64,000 nucleotides of DNA, from the NCBI GenBank assembly GCA_947570615.1, contig CANOVJ010000013.1, positions 1 through 64,000 on the forward strand. Direction: 5' to 3'. Positions 54,725-63,292 of this stretch are shown here, in pieces. Below the pieces are notes generated by a model, which had not been told where the DNA came from, searched no databases, and saw only the letters and a program-made list of their open reading frames with translations. The translations under genes were made by a program, and so were the position numbers. This DNA is from an uncultured Lachnospiraceae bacterium (GTDB taxonomy: Bacteria; Bacillota; Clostridia; Lachnospirales; Lachnospiraceae). Within the stretch, counting starts at the first letter, position 1; each line of letters starts with the position of its first letter.

Positions 54725-56638
54725 TTAATCCGACAGCTCTTCCCATCGCTCATACTGCTTTAAGAGCTCCTGGTTTAGTTCCTCCTGCCGGGCGGCCAGC
54801 TCCTGAAGCTTTGGCGCGTCGGTGGCATTCTCCGGCGCGGCCATGGTTTGTTCGATTTCGGCAAGGCGCTCTTCCAGCTTTTCGATGGTCTCCTCACATT
54901 TTTTCCGGGCATTTTCCTTTTTGCGTTCCTGTGCCTGCTGTTCCTTTCTGGCCTGCCAGTCCAGCCTGCTCTCGGAGACGGTGTCCGCTCTGCGCGGGGA
55001 GGATACGTCGGCCGGGGCGCTGCCAGACTGCCGGGCCAGCTTTTTTTCCAGATAATAGTCATAATTGCCCAGATAGCCGGTGAGCTTTTTGCCGGACAGC
55101 TCCAGAATCCGGTCGGCAGTGCGGTTGATGAAATACCTGTCGTGGGAAACATAGAGCAGCGTCCCCTCATAGGCGTTTATGGCGTCCTCCAGAATTTCTT
55201 TGGAGGTGATATCCAGATGGTTGGTGGGCTCATCCAGGATCAGAAAGTTGGACTCGGAGAGCATGAGCTTGGCCAGGGAAAGACGCCCGCGCTCCCCGCC
55301 GCTTAAATCGCCCACCCGTTTGTACACATCGTCCCCTGTAAAGAGGAAGGCGGCGAGGGTATTCCGGATCTGTGTGTTGTTCAGACCGGGATAAGAATCC
55401 GAAATCTCCTCAAAGAGCGTCTTTTCCATATGGAGCACGTGGTGCTCCTGGTCGTAATAGCCGATGTGGACATTGACGCCCAGGGTGATGGTTCCGCGCT
55501 CGGCCCTGACGAGATCGTTGATAATTTTCAGGATCGTGGTCTTGCCGGTACCGTTGTCGCCGATGATAGCCACATGCTCCCCGCGTTTTAAGTCCATGGA
55601 AAGATCCGTAAAGAGCGTTTCGTCTCCAAAAGTCTTGGAGAGCCCTTCAATGTGCATCACATCGTTGCCGCTGGTGCATCTGGGAATGAGCGTCATGTGA
55701 ATATCCGTGGAGGCCTCGGTGGGTTTTTCCAGCACATCCATTTTGGCAAGCATCTTCTCCCTGCTCTGGGCTCTCTTAAAGAACTTTTCCCTGTTGTAGG
55801 AGCGCAGGCGGGCGATCACGGCCTCCTGATGTCTGATTTCGGTCTGCTGTTTTAAGTATGCGTTCATGGCGATGGCCCGGAGCTGTTCTTTTTTGACCGC
55901 ATAATCGGAGTAGTTCCCCGAAAAAACACTCGCCCTGGTCTGGTCGAGCTCCACGATCTTCCCGGTGATTTTGTCGAGGAAGTACCGGTCGTGGGAGACG
56001 ATCAGCACGGCGCCCTTATAATTCAGAAGATAGGTCTCCAGCCATGCGATGGAATTCAGATCCAGATGGTTGGTAGGCTCATCCAGAATAATTAAATCAG
56101 GCCTTAATAACAGAAGCCGTCCCAGGGCCACCCGGGTTTTCTGGCCGCCGGAGAGGATGGAGATCTTTTTGGAAAAATCCTCTTCCTCAAACCCGAGTCC
56201 CTTCAGGACGCCCACGAGCTCGCTCCTGTAGGAGAAGCCGCCGGAGATCTCAAAGGTATGAGTCAGGCGGGAATAGGCCTCCATCAGGCTTTCAAGCTGC
56301 GCCCCCTGCGCCTGTTTCATGGAGAGCTCCATCTGACGGATTTTGCTTTCCATCAAAATTAAATCCTCTTTTGCGGAAAGAAGCTCGTCGTAGATGGTGT
56401 TTTCACTGTCCACATCCTGATTCTGGGCCAGATAGCCGAAGGTTTTCCCTTTGGAGAGCGAGACCACGCCATTATCCGGCGAAAGCTCTCCGATGAGGAT
56501 GCGCAGAAGCGTTGTCTTTCCGGCCCCGTTGATTCCCACGATGGCCGCCTTTTCATAATCCTCCAGATGAAAGGAGACGTTGCACAATATGGGAACCTCG
56601 TTAAATGATTTCGATATATTCTGACATGACAAAATCAT
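54725..56638 (-). CDS. ABC-F family ribosome-associated ATPase
   Basis: A 637-residue protein with two ABC ATPase domains and no membrane part. Walker A motifs are GINGAGKTTLL and GDNGTGKTTIL; signatures are LSGGQKTRVALG and LSGGERGRLSLA; Walker B boxes end LDEPTNHLD in both. The interdomain linker (KRAQSREKMLAKMDVLEK) would reach the ribosome P site. A charged coiled coil forms the C-terminus, as in YdiF/Uup types. Such proteins clear stalled ribosomes, and some give antibiotic protection. The start at 56638 follows AAAGGA; the frame opens further up at 56695. Confidence 0.92.
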   Translation of the reverse strand: MILSCQNISKSFNEVPILCNVSFHLEDYEKAAIVGINGAGKTTLLRILIGELSPDNGVVSLSKGKTFGYLAQNQDVDSENTIYDELLSAKEDLILMESKIRQMELSMKQAQGAQLESLMEAYSRLTHTFEISGGFSYRSELVGVLKGLGFEEEDFSKKISILSGGQKTRVALGRLLLLRPDLIILDEPTNHLDLNSIAWLETYLLNYKGAVLIVSHDRYFLDKITGKIVELDQTRASVFSGNYSDYAVKKEQLRAIAMNAYLKQQTEIRHQEAVIARLRSYNREKFFKRAQSREKMLAKMDVLEKPTEASTDIHMTLIPRCTSGNDVMHIEGLSKTFGDETLFTDLSMDLKRGEHVAIIGDNGTGKTTILKIINDLVRAERGTITLGVNVHIGYYDQEHHVLHMEKTLFEEISDSYPGLNNTQIRNTLAAFLFTGDDVYKRVGDLSGGERGRLSLAKLMLSESNFLILDEPTNHLDITSKEILEDAINAYEGTLLYVSHDRYFINRTADRILELSGKKLTGYLGNYDYYLEKKLARQSGSAPADVSSPRRADTVSESRLDWQARKEQQAQERKKENARKKCEETIEKLEERLAEIEQTMAAPENATDAPKLQELAARQEELNQELLKQYERWEELSD

Positions 56639-56679
56639 AAGCTTTTCCATCCTTTGAACCAGTTTATTAAAACAATACC

Positions 56680-56708
56680 AGTTTACAGTCCGCAAAAGGG
56701 AATGTCAA
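56680..56708 (-). promoter_or_regulatory. Promoter of the ABC-F gene
   Basis: Minus strand TTGACA (56708-56703), 17-bp spacer, TAAACT (56685-56680). It is back to back with the rex promoter. Confidence 0.6.
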
Positions 56709-56712
56709 TGAA

Positions 56713-56741
56713 TTGACATTATTTTAACAGTGTTATATATT
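56713..56741 (+). promoter_or_regulatory. Promoter of rex
   Basis: TTGACA (56713-56718), 17-bp spacer, TATATT (56736-56741). An AT-rich near-palindrome on the minus strand (TTGTAATAAATATATAACA) covers the -10 and could be a degenerate Rex site. Confidence 0.6.
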
Positions 56742-56747
56742 TATTAC

Positions 56748-56821
56748 AATAAGCTGGCCCGCAGGGCGCGAGAGCGTTTGTTGTAATAAGCTGATGCGCA
56801 AAGCACGGCGGCGTTTGTTCA
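56748..56821 (+). repeat. Tandem 37-bp direct repeat in the rex leader
   Basis: AATAAGCTG...GCGTTTGTT occurs at 56748 and again at 56785, with about 70 percent identity. Both units keep the outer 9-base blocks, while the middle (GCCCGCAGGGC versus ATGCGCAAAGC) differs. It lies between the rex promoter and start codon. Confidence 0.6.
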
Positions 56822-56847
56822 TAAAGATTATTGTGGGAGGCAGACCA

Positions 56848-57489
56848 GTGGATAACAGGGAAATTTCACAGGCCGTGATCGGACGCCTGCCAAGGTATTT
56901 CAGGTATCTGGGGGAGCTTAAGGATGAGGGGATCGAGAGGATATCCTCCCAGGAGCTCAGCGATATTATGAAGGTGACGGCTTCCCAGATACGTCAGGAT
57001 TTTAATAATTTCGGCGGATTTGGCCAGCAGGGCTATGGATATAAGGTTGAATATCTCTATGAGGAGATCGGCAGGATCCTCGGACTTAACAAATCCCATC
57101 ATCTCATCATCATCGGCGCAGGCAATCTGGGGCAGGCCCTGGCAAACTACATGAACTTTGAGAGACGGGGCTTTCTGTTCAAGGGGATTTTCGACAAAAA
57201 TCCGGCTCTCTACGGAACCAGGATCAGAAATATGCGGATCCGCCCTATGGATGAGATGGAGACCTTTGTGAGGGAGAGCGGGATCGATATCGCGGTTCTG
57301 ACCATCCCCAAGACGGAGGCTGTGGCGGTGGCGGAGAGGCTGGTGGAGGCCGGAATCCGTGGAATATGGAATTTCGCCCATGTGGACCTGAACGTACCGG
57401 AGGAAATCCAGGTGGAAAATGTCCACCTTTCGGACAGTCTTATGAAGCTCACCTATAATATCAGCAGGTTCGAGAACGGCGAAGGCTGA
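56848..57489 (+). CDS. rex: Redox-sensing transcriptional repressor Rex
   Basis: A 213-residue NADH/NAD ratio sensor that represses fermentation and anaerobic genes. The N-terminal winged helix includes LPRYFRYLGELKDEGIERIS and the recognition segment TASQIRQDFNNFGGFGQQGYGY. The Rossmann domain has IIIGAGNLGQALANY, and the C-terminal swap helix is SLMKLTYNISRFE. A GTG at 56848 is used because GGGAGG lies 7 nt before it. Length and order are typical. Confidence 0.95.
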   Translation: MDNREISQAVIGRLPRYFRYLGELKDEGIERISSQELSDIMKVTASQIRQDFNNFGGFGQQGYGYKVEYLYEEIGRILGLNKSHHLIIIGAGNLGQALANYMNFERRGFLFKGIFDKNPALYGTRIRNMRIRPMDEMETFVRESGIDIAVLTIPKTEAVAVAERLVEAGIRGIWNFAHVDLNVPEEIQVENVHLSDSLMKLTYNISRFENGEG

Positions 57490-57561
57490 CCGGCAAAATT
57501 CTGTATAAATGTTGCGTTTACGGCCCCGGCGGGGCGGTGCGCGGAAAGGTTGGTTTTGGAT

Positions 57562-58191
57562 ATGTCAAGAGCAGATGAAGTGTTTCGGCCTGCACTGGCC
57601 GGCAGAAAGATTCCGATCCTCACGCTGGACAGCAAATGGCACCGGCTTTTTTCCCAGACCAGGCCGGATAAGCGTTTAAAGCGCCTGGAAGAAAAATTAA
57701 ATGATCTTTTAAAAAAGCAGGGAAAAGCCAACACAGACATGAAGGATATCAAAAGGCTTAAAAAGAAGCTGATGCAGGAGATTCTGGACAATGCCCAGGA
57801 CGCCTGCGAGGGGAACGACGAGAGAGCCTGGCGTAAGGCGGAGGAAAATAAGCGTCTGATTACCGAATGCAACGAGAAGCTCAGGGACTGTGAGGATGAG
57901 CTGCATGAGATTCCCCGGGAAATCGATCAGGTTAACACGGAGCTTATGCTTGCCACCATGGATATCTGTTACAGCAGACTGAAGGAAAACGAGAAGGAAA
58001 TCGAGGAGATCGCCGTGTGGGTGGCGCAGGTGCGGGAGGAGCTTAAGGAGAGACTGGTGCGCAAGCAGGAGATGGAGCAGACCAATCAGGAGCTCTACTC
58101 CTATATGCATGATATATTCGGCGCCAATGTGATTGATATTTTTGATATGAAATATCAGCAGAAGGGCGCGGGGGAAGAAAAGAAAAAATGA
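57562..58191 (+). CDS. Coiled-coil protein of unknown function
   Basis: A 209-residue, highly charged protein of long coiled coils (KRLKRLEEKLNDLLKKQGKA, EENKRLITECNEKLRDCEDE, KERLVRKQEMEQTNQELYSY) with a short N-terminal segment KIPILTLDSKWHRLF that looks conserved. TTG 57556 is an alternative start, closer to AAAGG. No enzymatic motif or membrane segment. It lies between rex and a terminator. Similar coiled-coil ORFs occur in Lachnospiraceae, but I know of no function. Confidence 0.65.
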   Translation: MSRADEVFRPALAGRKIPILTLDSKWHRLFSQTRPDKRLKRLEEKLNDLLKKQGKANTDMKDIKRLKKKLMQEILDNAQDACEGNDERAWRKAEENKRLITECNEKLRDCEDELHEIPREIDQVNTELMLATMDICYSRLKENEKEIEEIAVWVAQVREELKERLVRKQEMEQTNQELYSYMHDIFGANVIDIFDMKYQQKGAGEEKKK

Positions 58192-58203
58192 CAGTAGGAG
58201 AGG

Positions 58204-58241
58204 AAACTGCGTCATGGCCGGAAAGGGTGTGGCGCAGTTTT
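58204..58241 (+). terminator. Intrinsic terminator
   Basis: AAACTGCG (58204-58211) pairs with CGCAGTTT (58233-58240) around an imperfect inner stem, ending in a short T run. Confidence 0.6.
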
Positions 58242-58315
58242 ATGCGCAGTACGGAACGCGCGGCGGGCGGAGAAAATACCCTTATGCCCGACTGCGAAGG
58301 CGCAGGAAAGTGAGG
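58242..58315 (+). repeat. Degenerate terminator-associated repeat
   Basis: Starts ATGCGCAG right after the terminator, as the copy after ftsZ does. It contains GCGCGGCGGGCGGAGAAAAT and a CGGGC/GCCCG stem. A weak copy of the family. Confidence 0.4.
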
Positions 58316-58320
58316 AAAGG

Positions 58321-60045
58321 ATGAGATATGTATTAAAAGCGGCGGAAATGAAAGCGTACGATCACAATACCAGCGACCGGATCGGAATCCCCTCCCTGGT
58401 TCTGATGGAGCGGGCGGCTCTGGCGGCGGTGCAGGCCATGGATGAGCAGGGCGTCACCCCCAGGCGTGCGCTGGTGGCGGCCGGAACGGGGAACAATGGA
58501 GCGGACGGGCTGGCTGTGGGCAGGCTTCTCGCCCAGAGAGGAGCGGAGGTCACCTTTTATATGGAAGGTAATCCACAGCAGGCAACGCCGCTGCTGCGCC
58601 TCCAGCGCCAGATTCTGAGAAATCTGGGGTTATTCGTCCCGCGCAAATCCGCAGCAGACACATATAATATAGAAGAAAGCGCGCCGGATAGCGAGGACGC
58701 AGACTGTAGCGGGAGCCTTTCTGAGATATACGGCACGCAGGGGGCGCTGATACTCCCGCAGGCCGCCGGGGATTATGATATTGTCATAGACGCCCTGTTT
58801 GGGATCGGGCTCTCCCGGGAGCTGACCGGGAGCTTCAGGGAACGTGTGGAGATGATCAATTCCCTGAAAGGGAAGGGCGCTCAGGTGTGGAGTCTGGATA
58901 TCCCCTCCGGGGTCTGTGCGGATACGGGAAGGATTATGGGATGCGCCGTAGAGGCGGACGTGACGGTGAGCTTTGCATTTGCCAAAAGGGGGCATCTTTT
59001 CTATCCCGGGAGGGGCTGCACAGGAAAGCTGATCGTGAAGGATATCGGCATTCCGAAAAACGCCTTCGCAGATCAGCCCCCTCTTGCATTCTGCTACGAA
59101 AAAGCGGATCTGGCGGCCCTGATGCCGAAACGGCAGCCGGGAGGAAACAAGAGCACCTTCGGGAAGGTGCTTCTCATTGCCGGAAGCCGGGATATGAGCG
59201 GGGCCTGCGTTCTGTGCGGGAGCGCGATCCTTCGGACAGGGGCCGGGATGGTGAAGATCATTACTCCCGCGTGTAACCGGGAGATCGTACAGCAGTTCCT
59301 TCCCGAGGCGATGCTGCTTTCTTATAAGGAAATTTCCTTTGAGGAAATATTCTCAGAGAAAGCTCCTTCCTGGGTCATGTCCGTGGAATCGTTCCTGAAA
59401 TCCGTCAGGGATGCCCTGGACTGGGCGGACGTTGTGGTGGCGGGTCCGGGAATGGGGACGGATGAGGCGGCATATCTTCTGCTGAAGTGCGCGCTGGAGT
59501 ACAGGAGAAACGGAGATAAAGGATCCCCCCGGGGGCTTCCCATGGTGATCGACGCGGATGCGCTGAACCTGATCGCGGCCCATGGGGAGCTTCGCAGGCT
59601 TACTGCAGAGCGGAGTGTATGCTCCGCGGAGACAATCCTGACCCCTCATCCGGGGGAGCTTGTACGGCTCGCCCGACAGGACATGGAGACGTATCAGAAG
59701 GATCGGGAGAAAATGGTCCGGGCGTTGGCGCGGGAGCTTTCCTGTACCGTGGCGGCCAAGGATGCCGCAACGCTGGTGGCGGGGGCGGAAAAAAGAGAGA
59801 TCTGTCTGAATACCTCCGGAAATGACGGTATGGCCACGGCGGGAAGCGGAGATGTGCTTGCCGGGATCGTGGGAGGTCTTCTCGCCCAGAAGATGGGCGG
59901 GTTTGAAGCGGCCAGTCTTGGCGTGTTCCTGCACGGGCTGGCCGGAGAGCAGGCCGCCAGGGAAAACGGCAGATACGGAATGCTGGCGGGCGATATCATA
60001 AAGGGCCTTAATAAAGTGATAATAAGCATGAACCAGATTGACTGA
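58321..60045 (+). CDS. nnrDE: Bifunctional NAD(P)H-hydrate epimerase/dehydratase
   Basis: A 574-residue repair enzyme for hydrated NAD(P)H. The N-terminal epimerase (YjeF_N) has GTGNNGADGLAVGRLLA and IDALFGIGLSREL. The C-terminal ADP-dependent dehydratase has PGGNKSTFGKVLLIAGS, GPGMGTDEA, LTPHPGELVRLA and AGSGDVLAG. Between the substrate loop and the second half of the epimerase lies an extra acidic stretch of about 40 residues (around residues 112-152) that most homologues lack. AGGAAAGG precedes the ATG. It is followed by alr in the same direction, a common pairing in Firmicutes. Confidence 0.93.
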   Translation: MRYVLKAAEMKAYDHNTSDRIGIPSLVLMERAALAAVQAMDEQGVTPRRALVAAGTGNNGADGLAVGRLLAQRGAEVTFYMEGNPQQATPLLRLQRQILRNLGLFVPRKSAADTYNIEESAPDSEDADCSGSLSEIYGTQGALILPQAAGDYDIVIDALFGIGLSRELTGSFRERVEMINSLKGKGAQVWSLDIPSGVCADTGRIMGCAVEADVTVSFAFAKRGHLFYPGRGCTGKLIVKDIGIPKNAFADQPPLAFCYEKADLAALMPKRQPGGNKSTFGKVLLIAGSRDMSGACVLCGSAILRTGAGMVKIITPACNREIVQQFLPEAMLLSYKEISFEEIFSEKAPSWVMSVESFLKSVRDALDWADVVVAGPGMGTDEAAYLLLKCALEYRRNGDKGSPRGLPMVIDADALNLIAAHGELRRLTAERSVCSAETILTPHPGELVRLARQDMETYQKDREKMVRALARELSCTVAAKDAATLVAGAEKREICLNTSGNDGMATAGSGDVLAGIVGGLLAQKMGGFEAASLGVFLHGLAGEQAARENGRYGMLAGDIIKGLNKVIISMNQID

Positions 60046-60114
60046 TTCGGTCTGCGAGACCGATCTGGTCAATAGAGCAAAAAAACGCAGACCGGGAAGC
60101 GGTAAGGAGTGAAA

Positions 60115-61335
60115 ATGAAAGAGGAAAGCAGAAGCACGGGGGATCTGTTTACAGATTATCCGAGAGTATATGCGCAGATTGACCTGGATGCAATCAGACG
60201 CAATGTGGAAAATATGAAAGCGCTTATTGCGCCGGATACAAAGATGATCGCCGTGATCAAGACGGATGGTTACGGACACGGGGCGGCCGCCATCGCCGGG
60301 GAGCTGGAAAGCCTTCCTTATATATGCGGGTTTGCCCTGGCCACGGAGGGGGAGGCTTTCGCGCTGAAAAAAGCCGGGATTTCCGGCCCGCTTCTGGTTC
60401 TGGGTTATGCCTTTCCCGTTCATTATGAAAGGATGATCCGGGAGAAAATCCGTATCACGGTGTTTCGCAGGGACACCTTAAGGGAGCTCTCCGGGGCGGT
60501 CCGGGCGCTTAAGGAAAAGGGGACAGAGCGAAAGGCCATTGTACATATTAAAGTGGATACGGGAATGAACCGGATCGGCATAAAGCCCGATGCAGAGGGG
60601 CTGTCCTTTGTGGAGGAGGCCTTTGGGACGGAAGAAATTGAGGTGGAGGGGATCTTTACCCATTTTGCCAGAGCGGACGAGGAGGATAAGACCGACGCGC
60701 AGGGGCAGATTGCCGCCTTTTCCCGATTCCTTGAGCAAATCCGTGAGAGGGGCTTTCACATTCCCTTAAAGCACTGCTCGAACAGCGCCGGGATTCTGGA
60801 GCTGCCAAAAGCCAATATGGACGCGGTGAGAGCGGGAGTCACCATGTACGGCCTGTGGCCCTCCCGGGAGGTGAGAAGAGACCGCATCGAGCTGACCCCC
60901 GCCCTTTCCCTGCACAGTCAGATCGTATATATCAAGGAGATTGAAGCCGGGGAGGCGGTGAGCTACGGAGGAACCTTTGTGGCCGGAGAAAAAATGCGTA
61001 TCGCCACCATCCCCGTGGGATACGGGGACGGTTATTCAAGAGCGCTCTCGGGAAGGGGGGATGTGCTCATCCGCGGAAGGAGAGCGCCCATTCTGGGCAG
61101 AATCTGTATGGATCAGTTCATGGTGGATGTGACGGGCATACCGCAGGCCAGGGAGTCGGATCCGGTGACGCTGATCGGCAGGGACGGCTCCCAGGAGATC
61201 ACCATGGAGGAGCTCGGGGAGCGCTCCGGCAGATTTAACTATGAATTCGCCTGCTGCATCGGCAAACGTGTCCCCAGACTCTTTTGCCGGAATGGCAGGA
61301 TTATCTCTGTGGGGGAGCCGGAACAGGATTTTTGA
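60115..61335 (+). CDS. alr: Alanine racemase
   Basis: A PLP enzyme supplying D-Ala for peptidoglycan, 406 residues. The PLP Lys lies in MIAVIKTDGYGHGAAA (usually K-A-D-A-YGHG). Next come VHIKVDTGMNRIG, HCSNSAG, VRAGVTMYG, the second catalytic Tyr in AVSYGGTFVA, and GRICMDQFMVDVT. The ATG at 60115 lies 5 nt after AAGGAG; GTG 60109 overlaps that site. It is located between nnrDE and mazF, as in Bacillus alr-ndoA loci. Confidence 0.95.
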   Translation: MKEESRSTGDLFTDYPRVYAQIDLDAIRRNVENMKALIAPDTKMIAVIKTDGYGHGAAAIAGELESLPYICGFALATEGEAFALKKAGISGPLLVLGYAFPVHYERMIREKIRITVFRRDTLRELSGAVRALKEKGTERKAIVHIKVDTGMNRIGIKPDAEGLSFVEEAFGTEEIEVEGIFTHFARADEEDKTDAQGQIAAFSRFLEQIRERGFHIPLKHCSNSAGILELPKANMDAVRAGVTMYGLWPSREVRRDRIELTPALSLHSQIVYIKEIEAGEAVSYGGTFVAGEKMRIATIPVGYGDGYSRALSGRGDVLIRGRRAPILGRICMDQFMVDVTGIPQARESDPVTLIGRDGSQEITMEELGERSGRFNYEFACCIGKRVPRLFCRNGRIISVGEPEQDF

Positions 61336-61417
61336 GCTTTGCCGGCCTGCGGCTGAATACCTTCTGACAATGCGGTTATAATATTACTGACTAAAAATTG
61401 GAAGGAAGGCGTATAAA

Positions 61418-61759
61418 TTGAGAAGAGGGGATATTTACTATGCGGATTTAAGGCCGGTGGTTGGCTCGGAGCAGGGCGGCATCCGTCCGGTGCTGATTAT
61501 ACAGAACGATGTGGGGAACAGACACAGTCCTACGGTGATCTGCGCGGCGATCACATCCAAAATGAACAAGGCAAAGCTTCCCACCCATATCGAGCTCTCC
61601 GCGGGAAGATATGATATGGTAAAGGATTCCGTGATTTTGTTGGAGCAGCTTCGCACCATTGACAAGAAACGGCTTAAGGATAAGGTTACCCATCTGGATG
61701 AATGCATTATGAGGCAGGTGAACCGGGGGCTGATGATCAGTCTGGAGCTGGATACATAG
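61418..61759 (+). CDS. ndoA: MazF/NdoA-type mRNA interferase
   Basis: A 113-residue sequence-specific endoribonuclease toxin of the PemK/MazF fold: [50 protein letters not shown] and [18 protein letters not shown], close to Bacillus NdoA (EndoA, UACAU cutter). TTG start after GGAAGG. In Bacillus the antitoxin gene ndoAI lies between alr and ndoA, but here only 82 nt separate alr from this gene and hold no antitoxin ORF. A TATAAT at 61377 suggests it may have its own promoter. Confidence 0.93.
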   Translation: MRRGDIYYADLRPVVGSEQGGIRPVLIIQNDVGNRHSPTVICAAITSKMNKAKLPTHIELSAGRYDMVKDSVILLEQLRTIDKKRLKDKVTHLDECIMRQVNRGLMISLELDT

Positions 61760-61761
61760 CC

Positions 61762-61790
61762 TTGACGGCGCCAGCGGGAAATGATATAGT
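61762..61790 (+). promoter_or_regulatory. Promoter of the CNNM/CBS gene
   Basis: TTGACG (61762-61767), 17-bp spacer, TATAGT (61785-61790), overlapping the end of ndoA. Confidence 0.7.
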
Positions 61791-61830
61791 ATACATTGAT
61801 ATTTTATGCAAAAAGGAGATGAATAAATTA

Positions 61831-63225
61831 ATGGACGACGGCGGACCTACGGCCAGTTATCTGATTTTCTTTGTCCTTCTGCTGATCGATATGCTTTTTT
61901 ATGGATTCGGCGAGGCTGTGAAGGAGCTAAGCTCCAAGGAACTGTCCGAACAGTTTGAGGAAACCGGAAGCAAAAAGACAGGAAGGCTGTATGAGATTAC
62001 AGTCAATCCGACACATTATATCAACACCGTCCAGCTGGTGGTCACCCTGATCAATCTCGTGATGGGGGGATTCTTTCTGAGGGTATTTGGCCGGGTGGCG
62101 GGAAGACTCCTTCAGAAGGGAGTGGGAGAGCAGCTTGAGGCGGCGGGAATTTCTCCGCAGGTGATCTCCGTAACGGCTCTGATCCTTGCAGGAGCGGGGC
62201 TGCTTTACATATTGCTTACCTTTGGGGTGCTGATCCCCAAACGGCTTGGCATCAGATACGCCTCCAGATGGGCTTATGCCTGTATCAATCCCATCTATCA
62301 CATCACCAGATTTTTCAGCCCGGTGACAGGGCTCGTGTCCTTCACCGCCAGAGGCGTTTTGCGGGTGTTCGGGATCCATCAGGACAAGGATACGGATGAT
62401 GTGACTGAGGAGGAGATCATATCCATGGTCAACGAGGGACATGAGCAGGGGGTGCTTATGGCCTCAGAGGCGGAGATGATCACCAAGATTTTTGAGCTGG
62501 GCGACAAGGAAGCGCAGGATATCATGACCCACCGGTCGAATATCATTGCCATCGAAAAAAGTATTACCCTTGAGCAGGCCATCGACTATATGCTGGCGGA
62601 GAGCAAAAGCCGTTTCCCCGTTTTTGAGGAAAACATTGACAATATCATCGGGATCCTTCATTTCAGGGACGCCATGCGCGTCCACCGGGAGAACGAAGCG
62701 TCCCACGCCAATTTATCCCTTCCGGTGGGAGAGATCGAGGGCCTTCTGCGCGACGCCATGTTCGTGCATGAGACCAAGAACGTTGACGGGCTCTTTGAGA
62801 CCATGCAGCACACCAAGACCCAGATGGTGATCGTGGTTGACGAGTACGGGCAGACCAGCGGCCTGATCGCCATGGAGGATATCCTGGAGGAGATCGTAGG
62901 GAATATCCTGGATGAGTACGACGAGGAGGAAGCCCATATTAAGGAAAAGGAAGATACGGGGGAATATATTGTGGAAGGTATTACCCCCATCGAGGAGCTG
63001 GAGGATCGTTTCAATATTTCCTTCCATGAGGAGGAATTTGAGACGCTGAACGGCTTTCTGATCTCCAAAATGGATAAGATCCCTGAGGAGGACGAGGATT
63101 TCTCCATCAGAGTGGACGATTATGAATTCAGGATTTTAGAGGTTGAGAACAGAATGATAAAGAGCGTCCTGGCCGTAAGGCTTCCCGGGGACGGGGAGAC
63201 GCAGCAGAACGCCCAGGGGGCGTAG
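61831..63225 (+). CDS. CNNM/CorC-family transporter with CBS pair (HlyC/CorC type)
   Basis: A 464-residue protein. An N-terminal DUF21 (CNNM) membrane domain of about four helices ([54 protein letters not shown]) is followed by a CBS pair ([20 protein letters not shown] and [20 protein letters not shown]). A C-terminal CorC_HlyC domain ([18 protein letters not shown] region) ends it. The family is linked to magnesium or sodium efflux, and older annotations call it hemolysin. ATG 61831 lies 12 nt after AAAAGGAG, slightly far. Confidence 0.9.
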   Translation: MDDGGPTASYLIFFVLLLIDMLFYGFGEAVKELSSKELSEQFEETGSKKTGRLYEITVNPTHYINTVQLVVTLINLVMGGFFLRVFGRVAGRLLQKGVGEQLEAAGISPQVISVTALILAGAGLLYILLTFGVLIPKRLGIRYASRWAYACINPIYHITRFFSPVTGLVSFTARGVLRVFGIHQDKDTDDVTEEEIISMVNEGHEQGVLMASEAEMITKIFELGDKEAQDIMTHRSNIIAIEKSITLEQAIDYMLAESKSRFPVFEENIDNIIGILHFRDAMRVHRENEASHANLSLPVGEIEGLLRDAMFVHETKNVDGLFETMQHTKTQMVIVVDEYGQTSGLIAMEDILEEIVGNILDEYDEEEAHIKEKEDTGEYIVEGITPIEELEDRFNISFHEEEFETLNGFLISKMDKIPEEDEDFSIRVDDYEFRILEVENRMIKSVLAVRLPGDGETQQNAQGA

Positions 63226-63292
63226 CGGACGCAAAGAAAGCGGGAATTATTTTGAAAACGCCGGGCAGGGCGTACCAATGAGGAGGAGAACA

